Shown here piece by piece: positions 42,999 through 53,154 of a DNA stretch of 64,000 bases. Each line of letters opens with the position of its first letter. The stretch's first letter is position 1. The position numbers and the translations under genes were made by a program. Source of the stretch: Aquimarina algicola (GTDB lineage: Bacteria; Bacteroidota; Bacteroidia; Flavobacteriales; Flavobacteriaceae); contig NZ_VFWZ01000001.1 in assembly GCF_006443095.1 (NCBI RefSeq), forward strand, positions 434,001-498,000. The letters run 5' to 3'. The notes below the pieces were generated by a model. That model made no database searches, had not been told where the DNA came from, and saw nothing but the letters and a program-made list of their open reading frames with translations.

Positions 42999-45680
42999 TT
43001 AAAATAAACTTGCTTGCTCTCCGTCGCCAGTATTTGTGTCTTCGTCAAACGAATTTGTCTCACCTGGCTTAGATTCACTTTGAGATACATTACCATTTTG
43101 AGGAGAAATATTTTCTTCTTCCACTACTTCAATTTCTTCTACAGGCAATGGTTCAGGTTCTTCGTAAGGTAGAGGTTCTAATAAATTTACTTGTTTTACT
43201 TTGTGAGTTGTTAATTGATTGCCTTGCGCTTTGATTCCTTTTATTGCAATAAATTCCTCAATATTTATTTCTTCATTAGGTCTTTGATCCTTACCTCTTA
43301 GTTTATTAAAAACAATTTCTATCAAAGGTTTAAAATCTGTAGAAACTACTTCTAAAAAGGATTTTGGATGTTCTGAAATAAAATTTTCTTCACGATCAGG
43401 GTTTTCAATCAAAAATCGTTTTACATAATATTTTTCTCTCTCACCATCCCAGTATATTGCAGAAATCGGTTTTTTGGGTTTCCATTTTTCTAACACTATC
43501 ATATCTGAACTAAAATGAAGTGTCATCTCAGGAATAATAGTTTTTACAATTCCTTTTTGATCTATGACTAATAAACGATCTTCTCCTCTAAATTCTCCTA
43601 GAATTTCTCCTCGACCATCAACATTAAGTCGTTGCACTGTATCATCAAACCAGATTTTTCTAGGTTTTAATGTAGAAACTCCTTGTTCTTTTAATTCGAT
43701 TCGTTTGATATTATATTTCGTAACAATATTTCCTTTTACCCCTCTTCCCTTAATCAATAAATCTGCAAAATCAAGATCAAATTTTAGCTTTTTAATACTT
43801 CCAGCTTGGCGCAAAAATATAGTAACAACTTCTGCTTCACCATTTGGGTTAGCAGAAAAATATGTGATTTTTGAACTTTTTTTTCCTTGTGTAAGATCAT
43901 ATTCTTTGTCTCTTGTTACACTTGTAACGGCAAATCGCTTAACGTATGACGCGCCTCCTCTGCCATCTTGATAAATCATATTATATATCGTACGTTTATC
44001 TTTTTTCTTAAAAATGGCAATATGAATGATATTTTTACCAATAAACGTTTTACTACCAACTTTGGTAATCATCATTTTACCATCTCCGGTAAAACAAATT
44101 ACATCATCAATATCAGAACAATCTGTTACATATTCATCTCTACGTAGTGATGTCCCTACAAATCCTTCTTCTCGATTGACATATAATTTTGTATTTCGAA
44201 TCACTACTTTGGTAGCTTCAATATCATCAAAAATCTTAATTTCTGTTTTACGCTCTTTATCTTTGCCGTAAGTAGTTTTAAGTCTTTTAAAATAATCAAT
44301 TGCAAACTCAATAAGGTGATCTAAATTATGTTTTACTTGAGCAATTTCTTCTTCTAGCGCTTCAATTTTTTGTTGTGCCTTATCAATATCAAATTTTGAT
44401 ATGCGTTTTATTCTGATTTCTGTAAGACGAACGATATCATCTTCTGTGACTTCTCTTTTTAAATGTTTGACATGTGGTTTTAATCCTTGGTCGATGGCTT
44501 CTATAACACCTTCCCAAGTCTCTACTTCTTCGATATCGCGATAAATTCTATTTTCGATAAAAATTCTTTCTAGAGAAGCAAAATGCCATTGTTCTTGTAG
44601 TTCTCCAAGTTGAATTTCAAGTTCTTTCTTAAGAAGATCAACGGTATTATCTGTAGACCGTCTTAAAATTTCTGAAACTCCTATAAAATTAGGCTTGTTG
44701 TCTTCTATCACACATCCTAATGGAGAGATTGAAACTTCACAATTTGTAAAGGCATACAGTGCATCTATAGTTTTATCAGGCGAAATACCTGATGGTAAAT
44801 GAATAAGAATTTCTACTTCTGCAGCAGTATTATCTTCAATTTTTTTGATTTTTATTTTTCCCTTATCATTCGCTTTTAATATCGAGTCTATTAAAGAAGT
44901 GGTTGTTGTCGAAAAAGGGATTTCACTTATTTTTAGTGTATTTTTATCTAATTGAGAGATTTTTGCTCTTACTCTTGCTTTTCCTCCTCTATTTCCATCA
45001 TTATAATTGGTAAAGTCCGCAATTCCTGCTGTTGGAAAATCAGGAAGAAGTGTGAATTTTTTACCTTGTAGATGTTTGATAGAAGCATTAATAAGCTCTA
45101 TAAAATTGTGTGGTAAGACTTTTGTGCTCAACCCTACTGCGATTCCTTCTGCTCCTTGCACTAATAACAAAGGAAATTTTACAGGCAAATTGATGGGTTC
45201 TTTTTTTCTCCCATCATACGATAATTGCCATTCTGTTACCTTTGGATTATATACAACATCTAATGCAAATTTTGACAATCGTGCTTCTATATATCGGGAT
45301 GCTGCTGCTCTATCTCCTGTAAGGATATTTCCCCAGTTCCCTTGCATATCGATCAATAAGTCTTTTTGACCTATTTGCACCATAGCATCAGAAATACTTG
45401 CATCACCATGAGGGTGATATTGCATCGTATGCCCAACAATATTAGCCACCTTATTATACCTACCATCGTCTAAATCTTTCATCGAGTGAAGTATTCGACG
45501 TTGTACCGGTTTTAATCCATCTTCTATTGCAGGAACGGCACGTTCTAGGATTACATAAGATGCATAATCCAAAAACCAATCTTTATACATTCCTGTTACC
45601 TTGGTAATCACTTCTTGTGGTTGGTGATCTTCTGGCATTGAGTCGCTATGTAATTCTTCGTTTTCGTTTTCCAAATCCAT
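42999..45680 (-). CDS. parC: DNA topoisomerase IV subunit A
   Basis: The A subunit cuts and rejoins DNA to decatenate chromosomes. The 893-residue protein has the breakage-reunion domain with the catalytic Tyr130 (AAASRYIEARL) and the sequence HPHGDASISDAMV (89-101). The GyrA Ser83 position is Ala94 and the Asp87 position is Asp98. The C-terminal domain has variable blades and an acidic, Pro/Glu-rich tail (SLF end). It lies downstream of parE on the same strand, which identifies the pair as topoisomerase IV rather than gyrase. Confidence 0.93.
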   Translation of the reverse strand: MDLENENEELHSDSMPEDHQPQEVITKVTGMYKDWFLDYASYVILERAVPAIEDGLKPVQRRILHSMKDLDDGRYNKVANIVGHTMQYHPHGDASISDAMVQIGQKDLLIDMQGNWGNILTGDRAAASRYIEARLSKFALDVVYNPKVTEWQLSYDGRKKEPINLPVKFPLLLVQGAEGIAVGLSTKVLPHNFIELINASIKHLQGKKFTLLPDFPTAGIADFTNYNDGNRGGKARVRAKISQLDKNTLKISEIPFSTTTTSLIDSILKANDKGKIKIKKIEDNTAAEVEILIHLPSGISPDKTIDALYAFTNCEVSISPLGCVIEDNKPNFIGVSEILRRSTDNTVDLLKKELEIQLGELQEQWHFASLERIFIENRIYRDIEEVETWEGVIEAIDQGLKPHVKHLKREVTEDDIVRLTEIRIKRISKFDIDKAQQKIEALEEEIAQVKHNLDHLIEFAIDYFKRLKTTYGKDKERKTEIKIFDDIEATKVVIRNTKLYVNREEGFVGTSLRRDEYVTDCSDIDDVICFTGDGKMMITKVGSKTFIGKNIIHIAIFKKKDKRTIYNMIYQDGRGGASYVKRFAVTSVTRDKEYDLTQGKKSSKITYFSANPNGEAEVVTIFLRQAGSIKKLKFDLDFADLLIKGRGVKGNIVTKYNIKRIELKEQGVSTLKPRKIWFDDTVQRLNVDGRGEILGEFRGEDRLLVIDQKGIVKTIIPEMTLHFSSDMIVLEKWKPKKPISAIYWDGEREKYYVKRFLIENPDREENFISEHPKSFLEVVSTDFKPLIEIVFNKLRGKDQRPNEEINIEEFIAIKGIKAQGNQLTTHKVKQVNLLEPLPYEEPEPLPVEEIEVVEEENISPQNGNVSQSESKPGETNSFDEDTNTGDGEQASLF

Positions 45681-45778
45681 ATATAATACTGGGGCGTACT
45701 TTTAAAATTGTAGTTTATACTTTGAGTAATTAAAATCTATATATCAAAAAAGGTTTTGATTACTCACGAAATTATTTT

Positions 45779-47635
45779 TTATGCTTCTTCTACTGTATCC
45801 AATTCAACTTTGAGATTATCTATAATAAATTCTTGTCGTTGAGGCGTGTTTTTTCCCATGTAGAACGATAACAACTCTTCAATAGATTTATCTTTATCCA
45901 ACATTACCGGATCCAAACGAATATCATCTCCTATAAAATGAACAAACTCATTTGGTGAAATTTCTCCTAATCCTTTAAATCGAGTAATTTCAGGTTTACC
46001 AGACAGTTTTTGTATTGCATTTTGTTTTTCTTGTTCAGAATAGCAGTAAATGGTTTCTTTTTTATTTCTTACTCTAAACAATGGTGTTTGCAAAATATAC
46101 AAATGCCCTTCTTTTATTACTTCGGGAAAAAACTGTAAAAAGAATGTTATTAATAATAATCGTATATGCATCCCATCTACATCGGCATCGGTAGCAATTA
46201 CAATATTATTATATCTTAAATCTTCTAATGATTCTTCTATATTGAGTGCCGCCTGTAAAAGATTGAATTCTTCATTTTCATATACAATCTTTTTGGTCAT
46301 ATTATAACTGTTCAGCGGTTTTCCTCTTAAACTAAAAACAGCTTGTGTATTAACATCTCTGGATTTGGTAATCGATCCACTTGCAGAATCTCCCTCTGTA
46401 ATAAATAATGTGCTTTCCAGGTTTCGTTCATTTTTACTGTCTGTAAGATGAACACGGCAGTCTCTTAGTTTTTTATTGTGTAAACTTGCTTTTTTTGCTC
46501 GTTCTTTTGCAAGTTTACGTATTCCTGACAAGTCTTTTCGTTCTCGCTCAGCTTGTAGAATTTTACGTTGTAAACTCTCTGCAATATCAGCATTCTTGTG
46601 TAAGAAATTATCGAGTTTTGTCTTGATAAAATCATTTATATACGTTCTTACCGTTGGCAAATCTCCTCCCATTTCTGTAGAACCTAGTTTAGTCTTGGTT
46701 TGACTTTCAAAAACAGGTTCCATTACTTTTATACTTATAGCAGAGACTATAGATTTACGAATATCGCTAGCTTCATAATTTTTACCATAAAATTCTCTTA
46801 CCGTTTTTACAACAGACTCTCTAAAGGCTGCTTGATGGGTTCCTCCTTGTGTAGTATGCTGTCCATTTACAAAAGAATGGTATTCTTCGCTATACTGAGT
46901 TTTACTATGCGTCAACGCTATCTCTATATCATCTCCTTTGAGGTGAATAATATTATATAAGCGATCTTCTTCTTTAATATTGTCTGATAATAAATCTTTT
47001 AACCCGTTTTCTGAAACATATTTTTCTCCATTGAAGATAATAGTAAGTCCGGGATTGAGATAGACATAGTTTTTAAGCATCTTGATTACATACTCTGTAC
47101 GGTATTTAAAATGCTTAAATATGGTATTATCAGGGATAAAAGAAACTTTCGTACCTCTTCTTCGTGAGGTTTCTTCTAGTTTTTCTTCGTTGACTAAATT
47201 TCCTTTTTCAAATTCTGCTGAAGCCGATTTTCCATCTCTTGATGATTCTACTCTAAAATAAGTTGATAACGCATTTACAGCTTTGGTACCTACACCATTA
47301 AGACCAACAGACTTTTTGAATGCTCTCGAATCGTATTTTCCACCTGTATTCATTTTGGAAACAACATCAACAACTTTTCCCAGAGGAATTCCACGACCAT
47401 AATCTCTTACGATAACTTTATCTCCTTGTATAGAAATTTCTATTGTTTTACCCACGCCCATCACAAACTCATCAATAGAGTTATCCATTACTTCTTTGAG
47501 CAAAATATAAATTCCATCATCTGCAGAAGAACCATCTCCTAACTTTCCGATATACATTCCTGGTCGCATACGTATATGCTCTTTCCAATCGAGGGATCGT
47601 ATATTATCTTCGGTATATTTAGTCTCTTTACTCAT
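45779..47635 (-). CDS. parE: DNA topoisomerase IV subunit B
   Basis: The B subunit supplies the ATPase. The 618-residue protein has the GHKL ATP-binding motifs [22 protein letters not shown] and [15 protein letters not shown], and the TOPRIM metal site with [14 protein letters not shown] and DADVDGMHI. The length and KPLNSYN region fit ParE. parC starts 98 bp downstream on the same strand. A -7 element lies about 42 bp before the start codon. Confidence 0.94.
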   Translation of the reverse strand: MSKETKYTEDNIRSLDWKEHIRMRPGMYIGKLGDGSSADDGIYILLKEVMDNSIDEFVMGVGKTIEISIQGDKVIVRDYGRGIPLGKVVDVVSKMNTGGKYDSRAFKKSVGLNGVGTKAVNALSTYFRVESSRDGKSASAEFEKGNLVNEEKLEETSRRRGTKVSFIPDNTIFKHFKYRTEYVIKMLKNYVYLNPGLTIIFNGEKYVSENGLKDLLSDNIKEEDRLYNIIHLKGDDIEIALTHSKTQYSEEYHSFVNGQHTTQGGTHQAAFRESVVKTVREFYGKNYEASDIRKSIVSAISIKVMEPVFESQTKTKLGSTEMGGDLPTVRTYINDFIKTKLDNFLHKNADIAESLQRKILQAERERKDLSGIRKLAKERAKKASLHNKKLRDCRVHLTDSKNERNLESTLFITEGDSASGSITKSRDVNTQAVFSLRGKPLNSYNMTKKIVYENEEFNLLQAALNIEESLEDLRYNNIVIATDADVDGMHIRLLLITFFLQFFPEVIKEGHLYILQTPLFRVRNKKETIYCYSEQEKQNAIQKLSGKPEITRFKGLGEISPNEFVHFIGDDIRLDPVMLDKDKSIEELLSFYMGKNTPQRQEFIIDNLKVELDTVEEA

Positions 47636-47676
47636 AAATTTAGGGTAGAATGCTTGCTAATATAATATTTCACTCA

Positions 47677-47684
47677 CAAAATTA
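47677..47684 (-). promoter_or_regulatory. Predicted -7 promoter element for parE-parC
   Basis: On the minus strand TAATTTTG matches TAnnTTTG, followed about 40 bp later by the parE ATG at 47635. No TTG stands at a standard spacing. Confidence 0.4.
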
Positions 47685-47884
47685 AAATAACCCAAAGACA
47701 AAGTAATTAACAAATATGCTATCAATTTTGTTGATTAATTGATATACAAGGATTTAAAAAACACTTTAATAAGTAGGTAACGGTTTTTATCAATATCCCA
47801 AAAGTTATATTATTCAAGAATCTAAAAAATATTTTTAAACAGTTTTATTATATTTAGAATCAAAAAACCTAACAAAACTCATTT

Positions 47885-48283
47885 ATGAAATATTCTGTAT
47901 TTATTATTGCTTGTCTCATCAGTATATCATCTTTTGCTCAAGCTATCGAAGATACTAAAGAAATTAAGGGAAATCTTGTACACAATGTATTTTTCTGGCT
48001 TAAAAATCCTGATAATCAAACAGAAAGAAAAGCTTTTGAAAAAGGCGTAAAAGACTTACTAAGTCAGTGTAAGTTTATTACATCGAGTCATATAGGATCT
48101 ACTGCTAATACTGCTAAAAGAGACGTGGTTGATGCTTCTTTTACATATTGTGTGGTGATCACTTTTGATTCTAAAGAAGCTCATGATAATTATCAAGTTG
48201 ATCCTTTACACAAAAAATTTATAAAAGAAAATGAAATGCTCTGGAGTAAAGTACTTGTGTATGATTCGCAAAAATTAAAATAA
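47885..48283 (+). CDS. Dabb (stress-responsive alpha/beta barrel) domain protein, secreted
   Basis: This 132-residue protein has a signal peptide (KYSVFIIACLISISSFAQ, residues 2-19) and a Dabb ferredoxin-like domain: LVHNVFFWLKNPDNQTER, HIGSTANTAKRDVVDASF, and AHDNYQVDPLHKKFIKEN. Dabb proteins are usually dimeric and of uncertain role. Export to the periplasm is unusual for plant-type members but common in bacteroidal ones. It ends in a strong hairpin terminator. Confidence 0.82.
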   Translation: MKYSVFIIACLISISSFAQAIEDTKEIKGNLVHNVFFWLKNPDNQTERKAFEKGVKDLLSQCKFITSSHIGSTANTAKRDVVDASFTYCVVITFDSKEAHDNYQVDPLHKKFIKENEMLWSKVLVYDSQKLK

Positions 48284-48296
48284 CCTTTTAAATACT

Positions 48297-48331
48297 AAAA
48301 GGCTGAATAGAGATATTCTATCCAGCCTTTT
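48297..48331 (+). terminator. Intrinsic terminator between Dabb gene and M61 gene
   Basis: AAAAGGCTGAATAGA (48297-48311) pairs with TCTATCCAGCCTTTT (48317-48331) with one mismatch and a 5-nt loop, followed by TTATTTTTTAATC on the plus strand. The reverse strand also has a short T-run, so it may serve both convergent genes. Confidence 0.85.
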
Positions 48332-48361
48332 TATTTTTTAATCAATTATATCGTAATACAC

Positions 48362-50245
48362 CTACCCTTTTAACCAGGCATTTCTAAGACTTACTTGTTC
48401 TTTTGAAGCATTTTGATTTTCAACAATCTTTTTTCCTTTGGTATACGACTTTTTTACCTTGGTTTTAATCATAATATCCTCTCCTGCTCTACTTAGTTTT
48501 ACTTCTACATCATCTCCTTCTTGCCATTGAAATGTAGCTGCCAGAACGCTATTTGCGTTTTGTAATGTTAGTTGAGTTCCGTTGATCTCTATAATATCAT
48601 CATTAGGTTTAACACCATTTTCTGCCCAAAAACTATTTTCTAAAACCAAATCTGTAAAAAACAAGGTTCCTTTTTCTTGATTTCCTGCAACTATCAACGC
48701 TCCAGAATTCTGAATATAATTAGTCTCAACTTTATCTGATTTTATTGTCAATCCAACTTTTGTAAAGAAGTCTTCGTAATTGATAGGTGTATTCCCTTCA
48801 ACATGAGTTTTTAGAAATTCACCAATAGATGGATATGTCATTTCTGTAATTTCTTGTATGATTTTATCATCTTCAAAAGGTTTGTCTTTACCATATTTTG
48901 CAGATAATTCTTTCATTAAAGATAAGATCCCTCTTTCTCCATTACTTTCTTCTCTCATCAAAATATCAATACACATTCCTATTAAAGCTCCTTTTTCGTA
49001 TACGTTTACATAATTAGAAGCATATGGTTGGTCTAGTATATTTTCACTCATTTTGGTAAAACTCATCGCGTCATCAAAACCACTTGCGCTTTGTATCTTA
49101 CCCATTACTTTTTTATAAAACTCCTCTTCCTGTACCAATCCTTGATCTACTTGAAAAAGTGTGGCAAAATATTCTGTAACTCCTTCATACATCCATAAAT
49201 GTTTAGAGAATGTAGGATTGTTATAATCAAAATAATGTACATCTTCAGAATGTATACTCAAAGGTGTCACAATATGAAAGAACTCGTGTGATACAACATC
49301 TATCATAGCTTCAGCTAAAGCTTCATCAGGCATTTGCTCTGGTAAAACCACTACTGTAGATGTATGATGTTCTAATGCACCAAAACCAGTAGGAGCGTTT
49401 TCGTCACCAGTAGCCAGATATAAATAAATGTCATATCGTGGCGTACTATTAATATCTCCCAAATATGCTTTTTGTGCTTTCATCATTTTGAATACTGTTT
49501 CTTTTATCTTAGAAGCAGTATGTACTTGGTTTGGTGAATATACACTTAAAACAATTTTGATATCTCCAACCATAAATTCTTCAACATCAAGATTACCATA
49601 CATCATAGGGTTATCTGTTATATCAAAATATCTGGAAGCAAAATATCGATCTATAGTAATAGAGCCATCATCACTAGCTTCAGAATCGATCTTCTGTAAT
49701 GCAGAAGTTCTTTTCATAGATGTTGGAGCTTTTACTTCTAAAGCATATTGATTATTCTTCAATATGTCAAAATACCCAATAAAACCGTGTAAGTTCAATA
49801 CAAAATTTTCTGGTTCTATATTAGTTCCTGAAGGTGAAAATGGAGTTTCTGTAGTACCTGCATTTTCAATATCATAAGTATCATTAACTTGATATGTTAT
49901 TTTATCTAATTGCTTTGCATTGTAAATGATCCAGGAATTTGTATCCTTTTTTTCAATTTTAAGCTGATTCCCTTCATAATCTAATGCTGTAAAGTCATCA
50001 ACAAATTTACCAAAATCACTTACAGAATATGTTCCTTGCACCACTTTGGGCAAAAAATAAGTAATTGTATCTTGAACAAACCTTCCAGGATTTATAACCA
50101 CAGGTACTTTATCATCTTTTGTGTCTGTCAAATCTATAGATGTTTGTATAGGTGTGCTGGTTGCAATATCATTTCCCGTATTCTTTGTTCCGCACCCAAC
50201 CAATAATAAAGCAATAAAAAATTTTGCTATTATGAATTTTCTCAT
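48362..50245 (-). CDS. M61-family peptidase with PDZ domain, lipoprotein
   Basis: This 627-residue protein has a lipoprotein signal (FIALLLVGC, lipid Cys18). The zinc motif is HEFFH at residues 320-324 with a downstream Glu354 in LWMYEGVTEYF, and the PDZ domain lies at about 520-590. This is the M61 glycyl aminopeptidase layout, related to gluzincins. It is anchored to the outer or inner membrane and acts in the periplasm. It is monocistronic and convergent with the Dabb gene. Confidence 0.92.
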   Translation of the reverse strand: MRKFIIAKFFIALLLVGCGTKNTGNDIATSTPIQTSIDLTDTKDDKVPVVINPGRFVQDTITYFLPKVVQGTYSVSDFGKFVDDFTALDYEGNQLKIEKKDTNSWIIYNAKQLDKITYQVNDTYDIENAGTTETPFSPSGTNIEPENFVLNLHGFIGYFDILKNNQYALEVKAPTSMKRTSALQKIDSEASDDGSITIDRYFASRYFDITDNPMMYGNLDVEEFMVGDIKIVLSVYSPNQVHTASKIKETVFKMMKAQKAYLGDINSTPRYDIYLYLATGDENAPTGFGALEHHTSTVVVLPEQMPDEALAEAMIDVVSHEFFHIVTPLSIHSEDVHYFDYNNPTFSKHLWMYEGVTEYFATLFQVDQGLVQEEEFYKKVMGKIQSASGFDDAMSFTKMSENILDQPYASNYVNVYEKGALIGMCIDILMREESNGERGILSLMKELSAKYGKDKPFEDDKIIQEITEMTYPSIGEFLKTHVEGNTPINYEDFFTKVGLTIKSDKVETNYIQNSGALIVAGNQEKGTLFFTDLVLENSFWAENGVKPNDDIIEINGTQLTLQNANSVLAATFQWQEGDDVEVKLSRAGEDIMIKTKVKKSYTKGKKIVENQNASKEQVSLRNAWLKG

Positions 50246-50372
50246 ATTTAATATACTATTTATATAATGCTAACTGAAAAAAAAGTATGTTGTTTCAATT
50301 TTAGTGGCGCAAAATATACAATTGTAATGACTTTAGCTTATTTTTAGCATTTTTTATATAAAAACTTCTGTT

Positions 50373-51152
50373 TTGCTTATTAAAATTGATCAAAATCTAT
50401 TGGATTTCTCTAAAAACCCGGAACTTTTATCAACTGATAATCATACTATTATTTTCTTACATGATTCTTTAGGTTGTAATGCCCTTTGGAGAGACTTTCC
50501 TAAAAAGTTAGGTATGAAGACCAAATGTGATGTACTCTCATACGATAGACAAGGATATGGAGGCTCTGCTCCTTTTTTAATCAAACATAGAGATCATGAT
50601 TATCTAAAAAATGAAGCTGAATTATTAGGTAAAATTATCAATAAATTTAATTTGCAAAATGTCATTTTATTTGGCCACAGTGATGGGGGGAGTATTGCAC
50701 TTCTAACTGCAGCTTTGTTTCCTGAAAAGATAGCTGGAATTATAACTGAAGGAGCACACATTTTTGTTGAGCAAGAAACGATCAATGGTATTAAAGATGC
50801 TGTATTGGCGTATAAGCATACAAACTTAAAAAGCAAGTTAGAAAAATATCATAAAGAAAAAACAGATGATGTTTTTAATATGTGGACAAAGACATGGCTT
50901 TCGGAATCTTACCAATCATGGAATATAGAACAGTATTTACATCACATACAATGCCCATCATTAATCATCCAAGGGGTGAATGATGAATATGGTACTCAAA
51001 AACAAGTAGAAAACATTGTAAATAAAACTTCTGGTCATTCTATACCATTACTAATCCCTGAGATTGGACATACGCCTCATAAAGAAAATCCAACTATTGT
51101 GATTAAAGAAACAACTAAGTTTTTAAAAAATAATGTATTGATTTCCCAATAA
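50373..51152 (+). CDS. Alpha/beta hydrolase
   Basis: This 259-residue hydrolase starts at TTG 50373; no nearby ATG fits. It has TIIFLHDSLGCNALWRDF (oxyanion loop), YDRQGYGGS, the nucleophile elbow GHSDGG (Ser near residue 98), IIQGVNDEYGT (Asp) and IPEIGHTPH (His). Substrate unknown; it resembles haloperoxidase-like or 2-succinyl-6-hydroxy-2,4-cyclohexadiene-carboxylate-type hydrolases (MenH-like), though the men cluster is 20 kb away. It is divergent from the M61 peptidase and convergent with the histidine kinase. Confidence 0.85.
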   Translation: MLIKIDQNLLDFSKNPELLSTDNHTIIFLHDSLGCNALWRDFPKKLGMKTKCDVLSYDRQGYGGSAPFLIKHRDHDYLKNEAELLGKIINKFNLQNVILFGHSDGGSIALLTAALFPEKIAGIITEGAHIFVEQETINGIKDAVLAYKHTNLKSKLEKYHKEKTDDVFNMWTKTWLSESYQSWNIEQYLHHIQCPSLIIQGVNDEYGTQKQVENIVNKTSGHSIPLLIPEIGHTPHKENPTIVIKETTKFLKNNVLISQ

Positions 51153-51176
51153 CCATGAGTTTCTTTAGATAAAGAC

Positions 51177-52673
51177 TTAACGAGATAAGTGTTTTGAAAT
51201 TATATTTTTTAAATCATTTTTATCAAGTGGTTTATTGATCACATCATTCATTCCTATAGAAAGACATTCTTCTCTTATTTCACTTAATTCTGAAGCTGTT
51301 AATGCTATAATTGGTATCTCCTGATCAAATTCCCGGATTCTTTTTGTAGCTTCTGTACCATTAAGGTATGGCATATTTAAATCCATTAAAATAAGGTCAA
51401 AATCCTCTTTTTGCACCATTTGTATGGCATTAAATCCATTTTCTACAATAGTACAATCATATCCTATTATATTAAGAAGATTTTTAGTCACAATTTGATT
51501 GATTTTATTGTCTTCTGCAACTAATATCCTACGATAAATAGTATTGATATTACTAGTATTCGGATGAATTTCTTTTTCTTCTTTTTCGTCTATGATTTCT
51601 AATTCCAAATCAAAATAAAACCTTGTTCCTCTGCCTTCTTTACTATCTAAATGAATCTCGCTATCCATCATTTCAAGAAGATTTTTTACGATTGACAACC
51701 CCAAACCTGTTCCCTCAGATTTATTAGCTTCTCTGCCAATTTGAGAAAATTTTTCAAATACAAATTCTTTTTTATCTTCTGGTATCCCTACGCCATCATC
51801 CTCGACTTCATATCGTATAGTTACTGAATCTTTACTTATAGATAATATCTTTATTCTAAGCCAAATTGTACCATTTTCAGTAAATTTTGATGAGTTTCCG
51901 ATCAAATTAATTAAAACTTCAGATATTTTTAAAGAGTCTATATTTAATACATCTGGTAATTCATCTGGTATTTCTAACGCTAACTTATTTTTTTTGTTTT
52001 TTGCCTGGTATTCAAAAGAAAATAAGAGATTTTGAGAGAGCTTAGCTAAATTAGTAGGTGTTTTTGTTATTTTCTCATTATTAGATTCTATTTTACTAAT
52101 TTTCAAAACCTTATTAATCAAATCAAGCAAATAATCTCCAGAAAATTTTAGTGAATTTAATAGCTTCTTGTGTTTATCTGCAATATCAGTATCTTCTAAC
52201 AGCAAGGTCGATATCCCGACGACTCCATAGAGAGGGGTTCTGAGTTCATGACTAACTGTTGAAATGAATTGAGATTTGATGTTCGTAAGTTTCTCGGCTT
52301 CAATCTTCGCTTCTACTAATTGTTTATTTTCTTTCAGAAGAGAGTCACAATGTTTTTTTACAACTCTATATTTAATATAAAAAATTAAGGCTACTATAAC
52401 AAAAAGTAGTAAAAATGAAGACAAAAAATATACAATTTTATTGTTTTGATTATCTACATCTGTGTTTTTTGCATTTTGTAGATTGTATTTTTCGATAGAA
52501 ATAGAAGAAGCATAAAACAAGTAGTCATTCCCAAGTTTTGATCCTTGATTTGCACTTGCTTCAACATATTGATTTATATTATCAAGAATACTGTTTTCAT
52601 CTTTGTAGCTTCTTGTATCTACAGAAAAATGATGATACAGTATTATCATTATCCCTAAACCCCATTTAATCAT
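51177..52673 (-). CDS. Hybrid sensor histidine kinase with receiver domain
   Basis: I use ATG 52673 (498 residues); a TTG three codons upstream is in frame. A short N-terminus with one clear helix (about residues 82-104, VYFLSSFLLLFVIVALIF) precedes HisKA (FISTVSHELRTPLYGVV), HATPase with LINLIGNSSKF, DDGVGIPEDKKEFVFEKF and GTGLGLSIVKNLL, then a C-terminal receiver with the phospho-acceptor in LILMDLNMP. The usual TPR or PAS sensor domain is missing; only about 60 residues separate the start from the helix. It may sense through the membrane or a partner, or be a trimmed paralogue. It is monocistronic. Confidence 0.9.
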   Translation of the reverse strand: MIKWGLGIMIILYHHFSVDTRSYKDENSILDNINQYVEASANQGSKLGNDYLFYASSISIEKYNLQNAKNTDVDNQNNKIVYFLSSFLLLFVIVALIFYIKYRVVKKHCDSLLKENKQLVEAKIEAEKLTNIKSQFISTVSHELRTPLYGVVGISTLLLEDTDIADKHKKLLNSLKFSGDYLLDLINKVLKISKIESNNEKITKTPTNLAKLSQNLLFSFEYQAKNKKNKLALEIPDELPDVLNIDSLKISEVLINLIGNSSKFTENGTIWLRIKILSISKDSVTIRYEVEDDGVGIPEDKKEFVFEKFSQIGREANKSEGTGLGLSIVKNLLEMMDSEIHLDSKEGRGTRFYFDLELEIIDEKEEKEIHPNTSNINTIYRRILVAEDNKINQIVTKNLLNIIGYDCTIVENGFNAIQMVQKEDFDLILMDLNMPYLNGTEATKRIREFDQEIPIIALTASELSEIREECLSIGMNDVINKPLDKNDLKNIISKHLSR

Positions 52674-53154
52674 AATCTGCAAAAGTATAATTGTTCTATA
52701 AAATCTATTTTTTTGTTCCCCGATTAAAATGTAAGTAATAACTTATCATATTATTGTTAAATTAATAAAAAAAACACAAAAAAACTCATAAAATAAGAAT
52801 CGATAGTTCTTATATCACTATAAGTTTTACTTTTTCTTCTTGTATTATACTCATTAGAGAACCTTTAGAGCAGATATCTATCGTAAGTTCTTGAAATTAT
52901 TTTCTTTGATATCTTAAATTAAGAGTAGCATAATTAGTGAATTAAAAAAAATAACAAAGAAGCACTATGAACATACGATTAAATCATATACTTCATAAGC
53001 TGCTTAACTCCTTGTAACAGTTTAGTGGATTTTGTTATTATAGAGCATATATATGTAATGATATTTATTGAAATAGCAGATTGAAAAGAATTCAAATAAA
53101 AAATCTCTTTGACAACTACCAAAGAGATTTTACTAATATTAGATTTTGTTATTT
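52674..53154. other. Gene-free AT-rich stretch between histidine kinase and ychF
   Basis: This 481-bp stretch holds no supported gene. Two overlapping hairpins, TAAGAA/TTCTTA (52794-52812) and CTTATA/TATAAG (52809-52824), share bases and are mutually exclusive; the second is followed by a T-rich run. The plus-strand frame starting at 52968 has only 16 codons. A clear terminator of ychF lies at 53101-53130. Confidence 0.45.
53101..53130 (-). terminator. Intrinsic terminator after ychF
   Basis: AAATCTCTTTG (53101-53111) and CAAAGAGATTT (53120-53130) form an 11-bp stem with an 8-nt loop. On the minus strand it is followed by TTTATTTG, 25 bp past the ychF stop. Confidence 0.88.

Noticed and set aside
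52968-53018. 16-codon frame starting with ATG in the kinase-ychF gap
   Set aside because: Too short to support without expression data or homology.
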